Positions 9,194-18,270 of a DNA stretch of 64,000 bases are shown here, piece by piece. Source of the DNA: Labrenzia sp. CE80 (GTDB taxonomy: Bacteria; Pseudomonadota; Alphaproteobacteria; Rhizobiales; Stappiaceae); contig NZ_WAJT01000002.1 of assembly GCF_009650605.1 (NCBI RefSeq), forward strand, positions 558,001 through 622,000, read 5' to 3'. Under the pieces are notes generated by a model. It searched no databases, was not told where the DNA came from, and saw nothing but the letters and a program-made list of their open reading frames with translations. Within the stretch, counting starts at the first letter, position 1, and each line of letters begins with the position of its first letter. Both the position numbers and the translations under genes were made by a program.

Positions 9194-9516
9194 AGTATCT
9201 CAATATACTCCACAATTCATCAGATGCTGTTATCCGTTTTGGCGAGATACGTCCAGAGCGCACTGTGACAACTGGCAACATCGATGATCCCACAGTGGCA
9301 AATGGCCTAAACTCTCGTCGCGATCTGACATGACCAGGCCATCAAAGATCGAGCCAAACAAAATGAAATGGCGGCATAAAAGCAGCTACGCTTGAGATAG
9401 TCGTTCGGCCGAAACAGACCATCGGCCGGTCAAGGCAAACGGCAGCTCTTCCCATCCGTCTGTATAACCGACATTCCGTGCCTAGAGTTGAGTGCCAAGT
9501 GCTTCTGGGTGTTGCA
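9194..9516. other. Intergenic region upstream of the sigma-factor gene
   Basis: 323 bases between the ECF sigma gene (minus) and the end of the LysR gene (minus). It must hold the promoter of the iron operon. I searched by eye for TGA-N9-TCA and for Fur-like inverted repeats and found none that convinces. No small ORF with a good ribosome site was seen. Confidence 0.5.
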
Positions 9517-10392
9517 CTAATTTTCATTTCGGAAGTTTTTAACAGCCATGAAAAATGCTTCTAGAAGCAGGCTGTTTTCACTTGCGAGTGCGAAAGCGAC
9601 CTCCTCATAGGCTCGCTGCATTTCCCTGACGGGAACACGCTGAACAATGTCGTTCCGGCCGGTGCCATTGCGCCACATGAACCCGATACCCATGCCATTG
9701 ACCACTGCCTCGTAGACCGCATCGCGCGTATCCAAGGTCAGGAGGGGCGTCGGCGTCAGGTCCGAGGATTGAAAAGCCCGGTCCACCACCCGCTGGGTTG
9801 AGGAACCCTTGGTCCGGAAGATGAGGGGCGCTTGCATCAGATTTCGGCAGGTGAGGTGACCGATCTCGGTTGCCGGATGATCTGGATGGACGATCGCGAC
9901 CACGTTCTGACGGATCAGGAGCTCCCGGCGGAAACGACCGTCGCCCGGGACATCCGGAAGGACGCCGACGTCGACTTCCCGGGTGATGACTGCGCTGATG
10001 ATGTTCTCGAACGAGCCGGTTTCGACGGAAATTTCGACGCCGGGGTGTCTCTTGTGGAAGGCCGCAATCAGCGCCATGCCTGGCATGGAGTTCCCCAAGC
10101 CGATCGATAGTCGGCCGTTGACCAATGTGTTGTTCCGGCTGAGCAACCGTTCAGCATTGCGTTCTGCTTCGGCCATGCGCTCAGCGATATCGCACAGCTC
10201 GATGCACAGGGGCGTTGGTTTGAGTTGGCCATTCTTCCTGTCGAACAAGCGGACTGCGTATTCGGTTTCCAGATCGCGGACCTGTCGTGAAACGGCCGGT
10301 TGGCTAACACGCAGTTGTCTTGCTGCAGCAGCATAGGAACCCGCTTCGGCAACGGCATTGAGGGCCCGAATTTTCGACAAGGTGACTGACAT
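9517..10392 (-). CDS. LysR-family transcriptional regulator
   Basis: 291 residues. The N-terminal winged helix-turn-helix spans about 1-62 (LNAVAEAGSYAAAARQL, then VSQPAVSRQVRDLE). The effector-binding domain follows (GRLSIGLGNSMPGMALIAAF ... REVDVGVLPDVPGDG). It is transcribed away from the HAD-phosphatase/ABC operon that starts 217 bases away, the classical LysR arrangement, so it probably controls that operon and its own gene. The coinducer is unknown; an organophosphate ligand would fit the neighbours. Confidence 0.93.
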   Translation of the reverse strand: MSVTLSKIRALNAVAEAGSYAAAARQLRVSQPAVSRQVRDLETEYAVRLFDRKNGQLKPTPLCIELCDIAERMAEAERNAERLLSRNNTLVNGRLSIGLGNSMPGMALIAAFHKRHPGVEISVETGSFENIISAVITREVDVGVLPDVPGDGRFRRELLIRQNVVAIVHPDHPATEIGHLTCRNLMQAPLIFRTKGSSTQRVVDRAFQSSDLTPTPLLTLDTRDAVYEAVVNGMGIGFMWRNGTGRNDIVQRVPVREMQRAYEEVAFALASENSLLLEAFFMAVKNFRNEN

Positions 10393-10609
10393 CCAAACGC
10401 TCCGAAGGAGAGAAGCACACTGATAAGACGTCTTGTTTGCTTTGGTGAAACCATAGCTTTGGTCTGTAACGCAGGCGTCACAGCGAAACGAAACTTTGGT
10501 GTCGGAACGAGCGGAGTGGATAGTCGTCCGTCTCCCTTAAGCTCTTGCAACTAGGCAAAAATCAGCGGTTTCGGAATCTCCGGAACTGTCCAAGGCTGGA
10601 CGAAGTTTT

Positions 10610-11392
10610 ATGACCTTGCATCAGATTTGTTCCGGACTGGAAGTCGACAAGGTCGACGGCTATTCAGCGATTTTATGCGACCTGGATGGCTGCCTGATCG
10701 CCGGCGGTGCAGCCTTGCCTGGTGCCCGGGAATTCACAGCGGCGGTGGGCGACAGGCTCTGGATTGTCTCCAACAACTCTTCTGATACCGCCCGCTCACT
10801 CTCGATCAGGTTGGCTGATCTTGGTATTTCCGTCTCCGAAGACCGCATCCTATTGGCCGGAGAACAGGCGGTCGTCCATTTGAACAAGGTGAGCCCAAAG
10901 GTTGGCCTTCGTTGTCTGACAGACGCGCCCGTACGCCAGAAGGCGGAGCTCCTGGGTTTCAACCTTTCGCCCAAACAAGCCGAATATGTGCTGCTCGGCC
11001 GGATGGCGTCATTCAATCTGTACTGTCTTGAACAGGCCATCGCCGATCTCAAAGAAGGCGCGCGCCTGTTGGTCGCCAACATCGACAAGACGCATCCGGA
11101 CCAAGACGGCAATCCGGTTCCGGAAACTGGCGCTTGGCTCGCCGCTCTGGAAGCCTGTTTGCCGGAGCTCATCTATGAGTGTTTCGGAAAACCGTCAACG
11201 TATCTCCTGAGCGCTGCAATTCAAAGATCGGGCACGCTTCCCGAGAGCGGCGTTTTCGTCGGTGACAATCCCGAAACGGATGGCGAGGCCGCACGGTTGA
11301 TGGGGATGGATTTTACCGAAATCCGCCGCACGTCTGCGCCGCCATTCACGGTTGCTTCCGGCAACAAACCGCCAGCTGTGAGAACGATATGA
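10610..11392 (+). CDS. HAD-superfamily hydrolase, subclass IIA (NagD-like phosphatase)
   Basis: 260 residues, cytosolic, no signal peptide. The HAD nucleophile motif is LCDLDGCLIAGG (near residue 26), motif II is VSNNSSDTA, and the C-terminal acid motif is GVFVGDNPETDGEAA. The large cap inserted after motif II defines subclass IIA, which includes NagD and 4-nitrophenylphosphatase/phosphoglycolate phosphatase-like enzymes acting on small phosphomonoesters. It is the first gene of the operon, overlaps the permease gene by four bases, and faces the LysR gene. This suggests it removes phosphate from the imported compound inside the cell. Confidence 0.85.
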   Translation: MTLHQICSGLEVDKVDGYSAILCDLDGCLIAGGAALPGAREFTAAVGDRLWIVSNNSSDTARSLSIRLADLGISVSEDRILLAGEQAVVHLNKVSPKVGLRCLTDAPVRQKAELLGFNLSPKQAEYVLLGRMASFNLYCLEQAIADLKEGARLLVANIDKTHPDQDGNPVPETGAWLAALEACLPELIYECFGKPSTYLLSAAIQRSGTLPESGVFVGDNPETDGEAARLMGMDFTEIRRTSAPPFTVASGNKPPAVRTI

Positions 11393-12318
11393 TTGGATAC
11401 ACCCTAAGGACGTTGATCAAGATGGCGGTCACGCTTTTCGTGATTGTCAGTCTGGTGTTTTTCGCGACCCGTCTTTCCGGCAATCCGGTGGATTTTGTCC
11501 TCGGCGTAGGTATCACTGAAGACGACAAGCAGCTTCTCATCAAATACTACGGCCTGGACGGGTCCATTTGGACGCAATACTGGCACTATCTGGGGTCCAT
11601 TCTGTCCGGCGAGTTTGGCCTGTCCTTTTTGGAGCGGCGACCGGTATCAGCCATTGTCGCCGAGAGGGTCGGCCCGTCGATGAAGCTGATTTTCTTCACG
11701 ATGGTGTTCACATTCGGTGTGTCGATACCTCTCGGAATAGCGGCAGCAATCTATCGCGATCGACTTGCCGGCAGCGCAATCATGATTATTGCCTTTCTCG
11801 GCTATGCGGTTCCAGCGTTCGTGCTGGCCATCGTCATGATCATGGTCTTCTCCTACTGGCTCAACTGGCTGCCTGTGGTCGGAAACGGCACTTTTTCCCA
11901 CTACATCATGCCAACCATCGCCATGTCGGGGATGTGGGTGGCCGCGCTGACCCGATTTACGCGCAATGCCATGCTGGATGTTCTCAGCCAGGACTATATG
12001 CGCACGGCACGGGCCAAAGGCATGCCAGAGCGTGTGGTCATCCTGAAACACGGTCTGCGCAACGCATCCATCACGCTTTTGTCGGTAATGGGCCTCCAAA
12101 TTGCCGGATGGATCGCCGCCGGGTCTGTGGTCGTTGAGTCGATTTTTTCCTGGCCGGGCATCGGCGAAATGCTCGTGCGCTCGGCGATCCAGCGCGACTA
12201 CCCGGTGCTGCAGTTCGGTGTCCTGTCGGTCGCAGTCGCAGTGATCTTGATCAACGCGGCTGTCGACATTGCCTACGCCTACGCCGATCCACGCATTCGT
12301 CTGGCAAAGGGGACCTGA
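11389..12318 (+). CDS. ABC transporter permease, DppB/OppB family
   Basis: 309 residues with about six membrane helices. The N-terminal VFFATRLSGNPVDFVLG segment is a DppB-family hallmark and the EAA loop is QDYMRTARAKGMPERVVILKHGL-like (split around residues 200-222). The ATG overlaps the HAD gene stop (ATGA). It partners with the next gene to form the channel of a peptide-type importer. Confidence 0.93.
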   Translation: MIGYTLRTLIKMAVTLFVIVSLVFFATRLSGNPVDFVLGVGITEDDKQLLIKYYGLDGSIWTQYWHYLGSILSGEFGLSFLERRPVSAIVAERVGPSMKLIFFTMVFTFGVSIPLGIAAAIYRDRLAGSAIMIIAFLGYAVPAFVLAIVMIMVFSYWLNWLPVVGNGTFSHYIMPTIAMSGMWVAALTRFTRNAMLDVLSQDYMRTARAKGMPERVVILKHGLRNASITLLSVMGLQIAGWIAAGSVVVESIFSWPGIGEMLVRSAIQRDYPVLQFGVLSVAVAVILINAAVDIAYAYADPRIRLAKGT

Positions 12319-13212
12319 ATGACCGACATCTCCCATTCGTTCACGCTAAAGGCCATCCGGCTTCCGGGCATCGGTTTGTGGAAACAAGCGAACTGGATCG
12401 TTCGGATTGCGACGCTCGTTGGACTGGCCCTCGTTGTTCTTTCTGTCGCAGCCCCGCTGGTCGCGCCGTTTGATCCAAACGACCAGAGCCTGATTTCGCG
12501 GCTTCGGCCACCATTGGGGTTTGATCGCTACAAAGACGGCTTTTTTCTCGGAACCGATGAACTGGGCCGGGATATCCTGTCTCGCTGCATCTTCGGCCTG
12601 CGACTGACGTTTGCACTTGCCCTCGCCGGTGCTTGCATAAGCCTTTTGATCGGCGGAACGCTTGGCCTCGTTGCGGGCCTTGCCGGTGGGCATCTGGATG
12701 ATTTCATCATGGGCCTGGTGGATGCGCAGATCGCCATTCCGATGACGTTGATTGCGCTTCTGATCCTGTCGGTTTTTGGCTCTTCCATCGACATTATGAT
12801 CCTGGTGCTCGGGATCTATGGCTGGGAGCAATTTGCCCGGATCATTCGGGCGGAAGTCAAAAAACTAAGGCAGATGCCATTCGTCGAAGCGGCACAGGCG
12901 GCCGGTGCGCCGCCGCTCCGTATCGCGTTTCTCCATGTTCTTCCCAATGTGGTGTCGCCGATTGTCGTTCAATTCACCTTGAATTTTTCCAACATTGTCA
13001 TCTGGGAATCGACACTTTCCTTCCTTGGTCTGGGCGTCCAGCCGCCCACGGCAACACTGGGTTCCATGGTTGGGACCGGACGCGATTACCTGCCGACGGC
13101 ACCATGGATCGTACTTGCACCTGCGCTGACAATTCTCCTTCTCACCTTTGCCGTCCAGATCCTCGGCGACTGGCTCCGCGACCACGCTGATGTGCGGTTG
13201 AGATCGAGATGA
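12319..13212 (+). CDS. ABC transporter permease, DppC/OppC family
   Basis: 297 residues. The DppC signature FFLGTDELGRDILSRCIFG is present near residues 75-93, and STLSFLGLGVQPPTATLGSM near the C-terminus. The EAA loop includes FVEAAQAAGAPPLRIAFLH. The ATG directly follows the stop of the first permease (TGAATG), so translation is coupled. Inner membrane; second half of the importer channel. Confidence 0.93.
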   Translation: MTDISHSFTLKAIRLPGIGLWKQANWIVRIATLVGLALVVLSVAAPLVAPFDPNDQSLISRLRPPLGFDRYKDGFFLGTDELGRDILSRCIFGLRLTFALALAGACISLLIGGTLGLVAGLAGGHLDDFIMGLVDAQIAIPMTLIALLILSVFGSSIDIMILVLGIYGWEQFARIIRAEVKKLRQMPFVEAAQAAGAPPLRIAFLHVLPNVVSPIVVQFTLNFSNIVIWESTLSFLGLGVQPPTATLGSMVGTGRDYLPTAPWIVLAPALTILLLTFAVQILGDWLRDHADVRLRSR

Positions 13213-13277
13213 TCCTTTCAAAAACCAGAAGCCCAAACGGCCAAGTGACAAACCCTGCTGCCTTGGAGGCTGTTGAA

Positions 13278-14825
13278 ATGATGAAACTACTTGGAACGAC
13301 CGCGCTTGCTTCGCTATTGGCAACCGGCGCAATTGCCGCTGAAATCACCGTTGGTGCCGCCAACGTTTCCGACTATCTCGATCCGGGCCGTGACCACTCC
13401 AACGTTGGTTCTCAGTTCTACTACAACGCTTTTGACACGCTGGTCGGAAAGAACCACGACCGATTGGAGATGGAATGGGTGCCAGCGCTGGCGAGCGAGT
13501 GGAAACTCATCGAACCGACCTTGATGGAACTGAAATTGCGCGAAGGCGTGAAGTTCCACAACGGCGAAGACTTGACCGCTGACGATGTCGTCTTCTCCCT
13601 GAACCGCATGTACCAGGCGACTTTCCCTCCATACGTTGTCCGGTCCAAGGATCGCCTCAGCAACTTCGCCGAAGCCATCAAGATTGACGACTACACTGTT
13701 CAGGTCCGCGTCGAGCGGGAAGAGCCGCTCTGGGAAACGCTCTTGAACCTGCAGCAGGTCATGATCATTCCTGAAGAGTACACCAAGGGCCTGACCGGCG
13801 ATCCAAAAGTTGCCGAAGACAGCGACTTTGAGGCTTTCTCCCTGACTCCGGTCGGCACCGGTCCCTACAAGGTAGCGGAATTCCAGCCGGGCCAGAAAGT
13901 GGTCTATGAGCGGTTCGACGGCTTCTGGGGCGAACAGGCTCCGCTCGAAAAGGCAACCGTCATCCGCATGCCGGAAACAGCATCGCGCATTACAGCTCTG
14001 AAGACTGGCGAAGCGGACATTGTCACCAACATTGCTCCGGACCAGCTTGAGCTGATTAACGCCGATCCGAACCTGAAAACCGAAGGCTCCGCAACGGCCC
14101 TATTCCACGTCATGATCATGAACGTGAACCACCCGCATCTGAAGGATCCGAAAATCCGCCAGGCCATGTCCCTGTCGATCGATCGTGATCTTCTCAACGA
14201 AGCGCTGTGGCTCGGCAAGGCGGTTGTCCCATCCTCCCACACCATGGAGGAAATGGGCCAGCTACACCAACCGGATCTGGTTACTTTCGAATACGACTTG
14301 GAGAAGGCCAAGTCACTCCTGGCCGAAAGCTCCTACAACGGCGAGGAAATCGTCTTTGATGCCTTCCCGGTCTACTACACCAATGGTGTTCTGGCGGCGC
14401 AGGCGATTATGGAAATGTGGGCGGAAGCTGGCATCAACGGCAAGCTGAACGTCACAGAAAAGTGGACCGGTAACGATCCGGAAATGATGGCGCGCAGCTG
14501 GTCCAACCCGATGTATTTCGCCGATCCGTTCGGTTCCTTCGGCGTGATGTGGGCTCCGGACGGTCCGTCCGAAGGTGCTGGCCGGTTCAACACTGACGAA
14601 GAATATGCCGAAATGTGGGAGCGGTTCCGCTTCAACGGTGACGTCGAGCTGCGCAATGCGGCTTATGCCGAGCTTATGGACCGCATCAAACAGGACCCAC
14701 CTGTTCTGCCGCTGTACCGTCCGTTTGAAAGCTGGGCCATGAAGTCCAACGTCAACTGGGCGCCGAAAAAAGGTCACATCCCGTATGTGTTGGATTTCCG
14801 CGCCGGCTCCATCTCATTCAACTAA
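13278..14825 (+). CDS. ABC transporter substrate-binding protein, family 5
   Basis: 515 residues from ATG 13278, chosen because GGAGG lies 8 bases upstream and the protein then begins with a clean signal peptide (MMKLLGTTALASLLATGAIA, cleaved near residue 21). A longer frame to 13209 adds 23 unlikely residues. Family-5 features: ALASEWKLIEPTLMELKLRE, the HNGEDLTADDVVFSLNR motif and IRQAMSLSIDRDLLNEALW. Rich in acidic residues as expected of a periplasmic binder. It gives the operon its specificity; the adjacent phosphatase and phosphodiesterase genes suggest a phosphorylated ligand, but this is inference. Confidence 0.93.
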   Translation: MMKLLGTTALASLLATGAIAAEITVGAANVSDYLDPGRDHSNVGSQFYYNAFDTLVGKNHDRLEMEWVPALASEWKLIEPTLMELKLREGVKFHNGEDLTADDVVFSLNRMYQATFPPYVVRSKDRLSNFAEAIKIDDYTVQVRVEREEPLWETLLNLQQVMIIPEEYTKGLTGDPKVAEDSDFEAFSLTPVGTGPYKVAEFQPGQKVVYERFDGFWGEQAPLEKATVIRMPETASRITALKTGEADIVTNIAPDQLELINADPNLKTEGSATALFHVMIMNVNHPHLKDPKIRQAMSLSIDRDLLNEALWLGKAVVPSSHTMEEMGQLHQPDLVTFEYDLEKAKSLLAESSYNGEEIVFDAFPVYYTNGVLAAQAIMEMWAEAGINGKLNVTEKWTGNDPEMMARSWSNPMYFADPFGSFGVMWAPDGPSEGAGRFNTDEEYAEMWERFRFNGDVELRNAAYAELMDRIKQDPPVLPLYRPFESWAMKSNVNWAPKKGHIPYVLDFRAGSISFN

Positions 14826-14832
14826 CATCCAG

Positions 14833-14860
14833 AAGCGCCGCCGGAACTCCGGCGGCGCTT
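14833..14860 (+). terminator. Strong hairpin after the binding-protein gene
   Basis: A perfect 12-bp stem (AAGCGCCGCCGG / CCGGCGGCGCTT) with a 4-base loop, followed by a short mixed C/T stretch rather than a full T-run. Placed 8 bases after the binding-protein stop and 33 before the next start. It probably acts as a partial terminator or as a 3' stabiliser that raises binding-protein mRNA over the downstream genes. Confidence 0.75.
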
Positions 14861-14893
14861 CCTCTTGTGTATTATTGATTGAGGAATATCGCA

Positions 14894-15766
14894 GTGCCTG
14901 TTCGAATTGCAGTTGTCGCCGACATTCACCATGGAAAGCCGTCCGCCACAAAAAGAGGCGATACCGCTCTCGACCTGATGGACGAGTTTGCACGCTTTTC
15001 CAATGATGCCCGGCCCGATCTTGTCATCGACCTTGGTGACCGGATTTCAGATGAAAACCGCGAGACGGATCTGGTTCTGGAGCAGGAGGTGGCGGAGGTC
15101 TTCAAGAAGGTCGAGGCGCCAGTCCATCACATGAACGGCAATCACGACCGGGACCATCTGGATGTTTCCGACAATGAGGAAATCCTCGGCCAATCTCTGC
15201 AGAATATGGCACTTGATGCAGGGGATTGGCGAATTGCCTTGTGGCGGGCCGACAGCAAGATCCTGCGCGGACCCGATCACAGCGGCTTCGTCCTCCAGGA
15301 GGCGGATCTTCTATGGCTGCTCAGGACGGTTCAAAATGCTGACCGGCCGCTTCTTGTGGTCAGTCATGTGCCGGTCTCCGGCCATTCCCAGGTCGGCAAT
15401 TACTATTTTCAGAATAATCCGGGCGCTTCGACCTATCCGATGGCTGAGCGCGCGCGTGCGGCGCTCGCCCAAGCCAGTGTCCCGGTTGTTTGTCTGGCCG
15501 GACATGTTCACTGGAACACCATCACGACCGTCGACGGCATCACCCATCTGACCCAGCAGTCGCTGACCGAGAGTTTCACCACCCAAGGCGACCCGGCTGG
15601 TGCTTTCGGCACCCTGGAACTCGATGACACCGTAAATTGGACGGTGGAGGGCCGTGATCCCATGACGCACTCCTTCCGCCCGGCTGTTTCGCGTTGGTCG
15701 CCGCCGCTGCCGATCTTTTCCGAACATCCTGAGTTTGCCGCCCGCCGGGAAGGACGGCTGAAATGA
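14894..15766 (+). CDS. Calcineurin-like metallophosphoesterase
   Basis: 290 residues from GTG 14894, chosen because GAGGA lies 8 bases upstream. All metal-binding motifs of the family are visible: VADIHH (D-x-H), DLGDR, GNHD in NGNHDRDHL, the lone His in VVSHVP, and GHVH in LAGHVHWNTI. No signal peptide, so it should act in the cytosol. The family cleaves phosphodiesters (cyclic nucleotides, glycerophosphodiesters) and some monoesters. It lies between the binding-protein and ATPase genes of the same operon and overlaps the ATPase gene by four bases, suggesting it opens an imported phosphodiester that the HAD enzyme then dephosphorylates. Confidence 0.88.
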   Translation: MPVRIAVVADIHHGKPSATKRGDTALDLMDEFARFSNDARPDLVIDLGDRISDENRETDLVLEQEVAEVFKKVEAPVHHMNGNHDRDHLDVSDNEEILGQSLQNMALDAGDWRIALWRADSKILRGPDHSGFVLQEADLLWLLRTVQNADRPLLVVSHVPVSGHSQVGNYYFQNNPGASTYPMAERARAALAQASVPVVCLAGHVHWNTITTVDGITHLTQQSLTESFTTQGDPAGAFGTLELDDTVNWTVEGRDPMTHSFRPAVSRWSPPLPIFSEHPEFAARREGRLK

Positions 15767-17424
15767 CCGGCCCGTTGCTAGAGGTCGAAGATCTCAGGGT
15801 TTCGTTCGGCGGCTTTGAAGCAGTCAAGGGACTATCGTTCGAGTTGGGCGCACGCGAAACGCTGGCACTTGTCGGTGAGTCCGGGTCGGGAAAATCGGCA
15901 ACGGCGCTATCCATTTTACGGTTGATCGAACGGGAAGGCGGGAGGATCACCAGTGGAGCGGTCTTGCTGGATAATGACCGCCGGAAGACAGACCTCAGGC
16001 ACTTGCCTGAGGACGCGCTGACCGGTGTTCGAGGCAACCAGATCTCCATGGTGTTTCAGGAGCCCATGACGTCACTCAATCCGGTTTTGAAGATCGGTGA
16101 TCAGGTATCGGAAGTCTTCATTCGGCACCGGGGCATGAGCAAGCGGGATGCCCTTACCGCCGCGAATCAAGGGCTCGATGAGGTTCGGATTCCCGAGCCG
16201 GCTAGGCGGTTGTCCCAGTATCCGCATGAGCTTTCCGGCGGTTTGCGCCAGCGGGTCATGATTGCCATGGCCCTTGCCTGTCGCCCCAAGGTGCTGATCG
16301 CGGATGAGCCCACCACCGCGCTCGATGTGACGACACAGGCGGAGATCCTGCGGCTGATCAAGTCGCTGCAAGATGAAATCGGAATGGGGGTGCTGTTCAT
16401 CACCCATGATATGGGGGTGGTCGCCGAGATCGCTGACCGGGTGGTGCTGCTGCGGCACGGCGAAAAGGTTGAAGAAGCGCCGGTCGGGGATCTGTTTACA
16501 AGGCCGCAAGCGCCCTATACGCAGCGATTGATGGCTGCCACACCCAAGTTGGGCGAGGGGTCGACGACACGCGATGCAGGTCTCGAAACGGTGCTGTCCG
16601 TCGATAATCTGTCCACCCGTTTCGCGAAGAGCAAATCATTGTTTCGCAAGGCAGATGTCGGAACGCTGGCCGTTGATGGTGTTTCGTTGACGGTTCGCAA
16701 AGGCGAAACGCTCGGGCTTGTTGGAGAAAGCGGTTGCGGCAAGTCGACCTTGGCCCGGTCGATATTGCGGTTGATCGAACCTGAGAGCGGCCGTGTCAAG
16801 GTCTCTGGGCAGTTGCTGACTGGTCTGCCGCCAAGGGAATTGAGAGCCTCGCGCAAGAATGTCCAGATGGTGTTTCAGGACCCTTACGCAAGCTTGAATC
16901 CGCGGCTGTCGATCAAGGCCCTTATCACCGAGCCAGCGCGTATTCATGGCATGGTGCAGGCCAGAGAAATTAGGGATCTGGCCGCGTCTTTGGTCAGTCG
17001 TGTCGGATTGGAAGAGGACGCTATTGATCGTTTTCCGCATCAGTTTTCTGGCGGCCAGCGTCAACGCCTATGTATTGCCAGGGCACTATCGGTGTCTCCA
17101 AAGCTGATCATCGCGGATGAGGCGGTCTCCGCACTGGATGTCTCCATTGCCTGTCAGATCACGGACCTGATGCTCGACCTGCAACAACGCGACGGCCTGT
17201 CGTTCTTGTTCATCTCGCATGATATTGCAGTGGTTGAACGGGTTAGCCACCGGATAGCAGTCATGTACAAGGGCAAGATCGTGGAGACCGGCTCATGGGA
17301 GGATGTCTTACGTCGTCCCAAACATGCCTATACAAAAAAGCTTCTGGCCGCAGTGCCAAGCCCAGATCCGGCAGGGCGGCGGCTATTGGATGATCGTCTC
17401 GAACACCAGGGTATCGCCGTATAA
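15763..17424 (+). CDS. ABC transporter dual ATP-binding protein (DppD-DppF fusion)
   Basis: 553 residues holding two complete ATPase domains. First: Walker A GESGSGKSATA, signature LSGGLRQRV, Walker B VLIADEPTTALD. Second (from about residue 275): Walker A GESGCGKSTLA, signature FSGGQRQRL, Walker B LIIADEAVSALD, where Ala replaces the common Pro. Oligopeptide-family C-terminal extensions follow each domain (PQAPYTQRLMAATP; PKHAYTKKLLAAVP). It energises the two upstream permeases. Last gene of the operon. Confidence 0.94.
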   Translation: MTGPLLEVEDLRVSFGGFEAVKGLSFELGARETLALVGESGSGKSATALSILRLIEREGGRITSGAVLLDNDRRKTDLRHLPEDALTGVRGNQISMVFQEPMTSLNPVLKIGDQVSEVFIRHRGMSKRDALTAANQGLDEVRIPEPARRLSQYPHELSGGLRQRVMIAMALACRPKVLIADEPTTALDVTTQAEILRLIKSLQDEIGMGVLFITHDMGVVAEIADRVVLLRHGEKVEEAPVGDLFTRPQAPYTQRLMAATPKLGEGSTTRDAGLETVLSVDNLSTRFAKSKSLFRKADVGTLAVDGVSLTVRKGETLGLVGESGCGKSTLARSILRLIEPESGRVKVSGQLLTGLPPRELRASRKNVQMVFQDPYASLNPRLSIKALITEPARIHGMVQAREIRDLAASLVSRVGLEEDAIDRFPHQFSGGQRQRLCIARALSVSPKLIIADEAVSALDVSIACQITDLMLDLQQRDGLSFLFISHDIAVVERVSHRIAVMYKGKIVETGSWEDVLRRPKHAYTKKLLAAVPSPDPAGRRLLDDRLEHQGIAV

Positions 17425-17665
17425 TTCCTAGCCTGACCCTATCCAAGTTTGTCCTGCTCGAATTCGGTGACACCAGTTACGGATGGTGCAATCGAGTACC
17501 TGAAACACGGGCGATCTCATGACGTCGCCTCGGCATCGTTCATCACCCCAACGACAGTTGATCCTGGATATGAGAACAGCGCGCCGTCCAAGTGCGCCCT
17601 AAAAGACGTTTTTTCGATGTTGGACTTTTTGGGTCTTGGGTGTGACGGTTGTCTCCGGTCTCGCA
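17425..17665. other. Gene-free stretch
   Basis: About 240 bases after the ABC operon. An open frame from 17449 reads without stop to 17673 but has no recognisable family features and no good ribosome site. It may be the degraded front of the permease remnant that follows. Confidence 0.4.
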
Positions 17666-17920
17666 ATGTTTAACCGCGATGGAGCAGGGCGTGTTCTCGA
17701 AATTCTGGGCTCTGGCGTCTATTTGATCACCAGTATTGGTCTCAAGGTGCTGTCAGCAGTGCTTCTAGCCGCCTGGCTGCGGCTCCTGCTACCCAAGGAC
17801 AAGATCAGCAAACACTTCGGCGGGCATCACGGCTTGAAGGCATGTCGTTGAGCGTGCTGATCGGGATCATATTGCCGGGTGGCCAATGACCGCCTTTCTG
17901 CTGGCAGGTTGCCTTCTACG
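17666..17920 (+). pseudogene. Remnant of a YraQ/DUF318-type permease, with two frameshifts
   Basis: From ATG 17666 the frame encodes a hydrophobic segment and then LLPKDKISKHFGGHHGLKA, which resembles the loop of YraQ-like permeases. The frame then breaks: one missing G near 17842 is needed to continue as GMSLSVLIGIILPGG, and one missing C near 17883 is needed to read PMTAFLLAG, the family's PGGP-x-x-AF motif. No further permease sequence is seen after about 17905. Two independent single-base losses plus a missing C-terminus argue for a decayed gene. Family assignment is from memory of the motif. Confidence 0.55.
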
Positions 17921-18093
17921 AGGCTGGGGCGGGTTTCGGTGTGATCGACGTGGCCGAAATGGCACGGCAACTCTCCATTTTACCTGTAACGGCGATCGTC
18001 ATTGAGCTGAAAGACAATCATTTCCGCCACAGTGCGAAGATGACCATCGAGATGGCCAGGAAATTTGCGGATGCCATTGGAAACAAGCGCTGA
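17905..18093 (+). pseudogene. C-terminal fragment of a LysR-type regulator
   Basis: Sixty-two codons ending at TGA 18091. The frame reads YEAGAGFGVIDVAEMARQL, then LPVTAIVIELKDNHFRHSAK and a final helix MTIEMARKFADAIG. The AGAG-G-x-x-D turn followed by a beta strand and an F-containing terminal helix matches the end of the LysR effector domain of opine/amino-acid type regulators. The DNA-binding part is absent; it abuts the permease remnant. I infer a deletion or recombination junction near 17890-17905. Confidence 0.5.
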
Positions 18094-18160
18094 TAGCTTG
18101 CGGTGGGGTCTCAAAAATCCAGACATTGCGTAGCGCGCAAGTTTGGCTGGAAGCATGTTT

Positions 18161-18176
18161 GGGGTGTTGACCCCAT
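18161..18176. promoter_or_regulatory. Palindromic operator, site A (GGGGT-N4-ACCCCAT)
   Basis: GGGGT-GTTG-ACCCC followed by AT. A hexamer CACCTT begins 22 bases after the right end, and the gene starts at 18271. It is one of five matching sites in front of secreted-protein genes in this 9-kb block. The palindrome would be centred near -43 if the hexamer is the -10 element, the usual position for a LuxR-type activator. Confidence 0.7.
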
Positions 18177-18270
18177 ACGATCCAAGCACGCCATCAGGCA
18201 CCTTTCCTTCATCGACAAACCGATGACCTCCGCTCTGAACGAGCAGACATATCAGGAAAGGAATAGACCC

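Noticed and set aside
9194..9340. Search for an Iron-Rhodo-box in front of the ECF sigma gene
   Set aside because: A near match (TGA-N9-CAA) at about 9328 lacks the final TCA. I do not call iron control of this operon from sequence.
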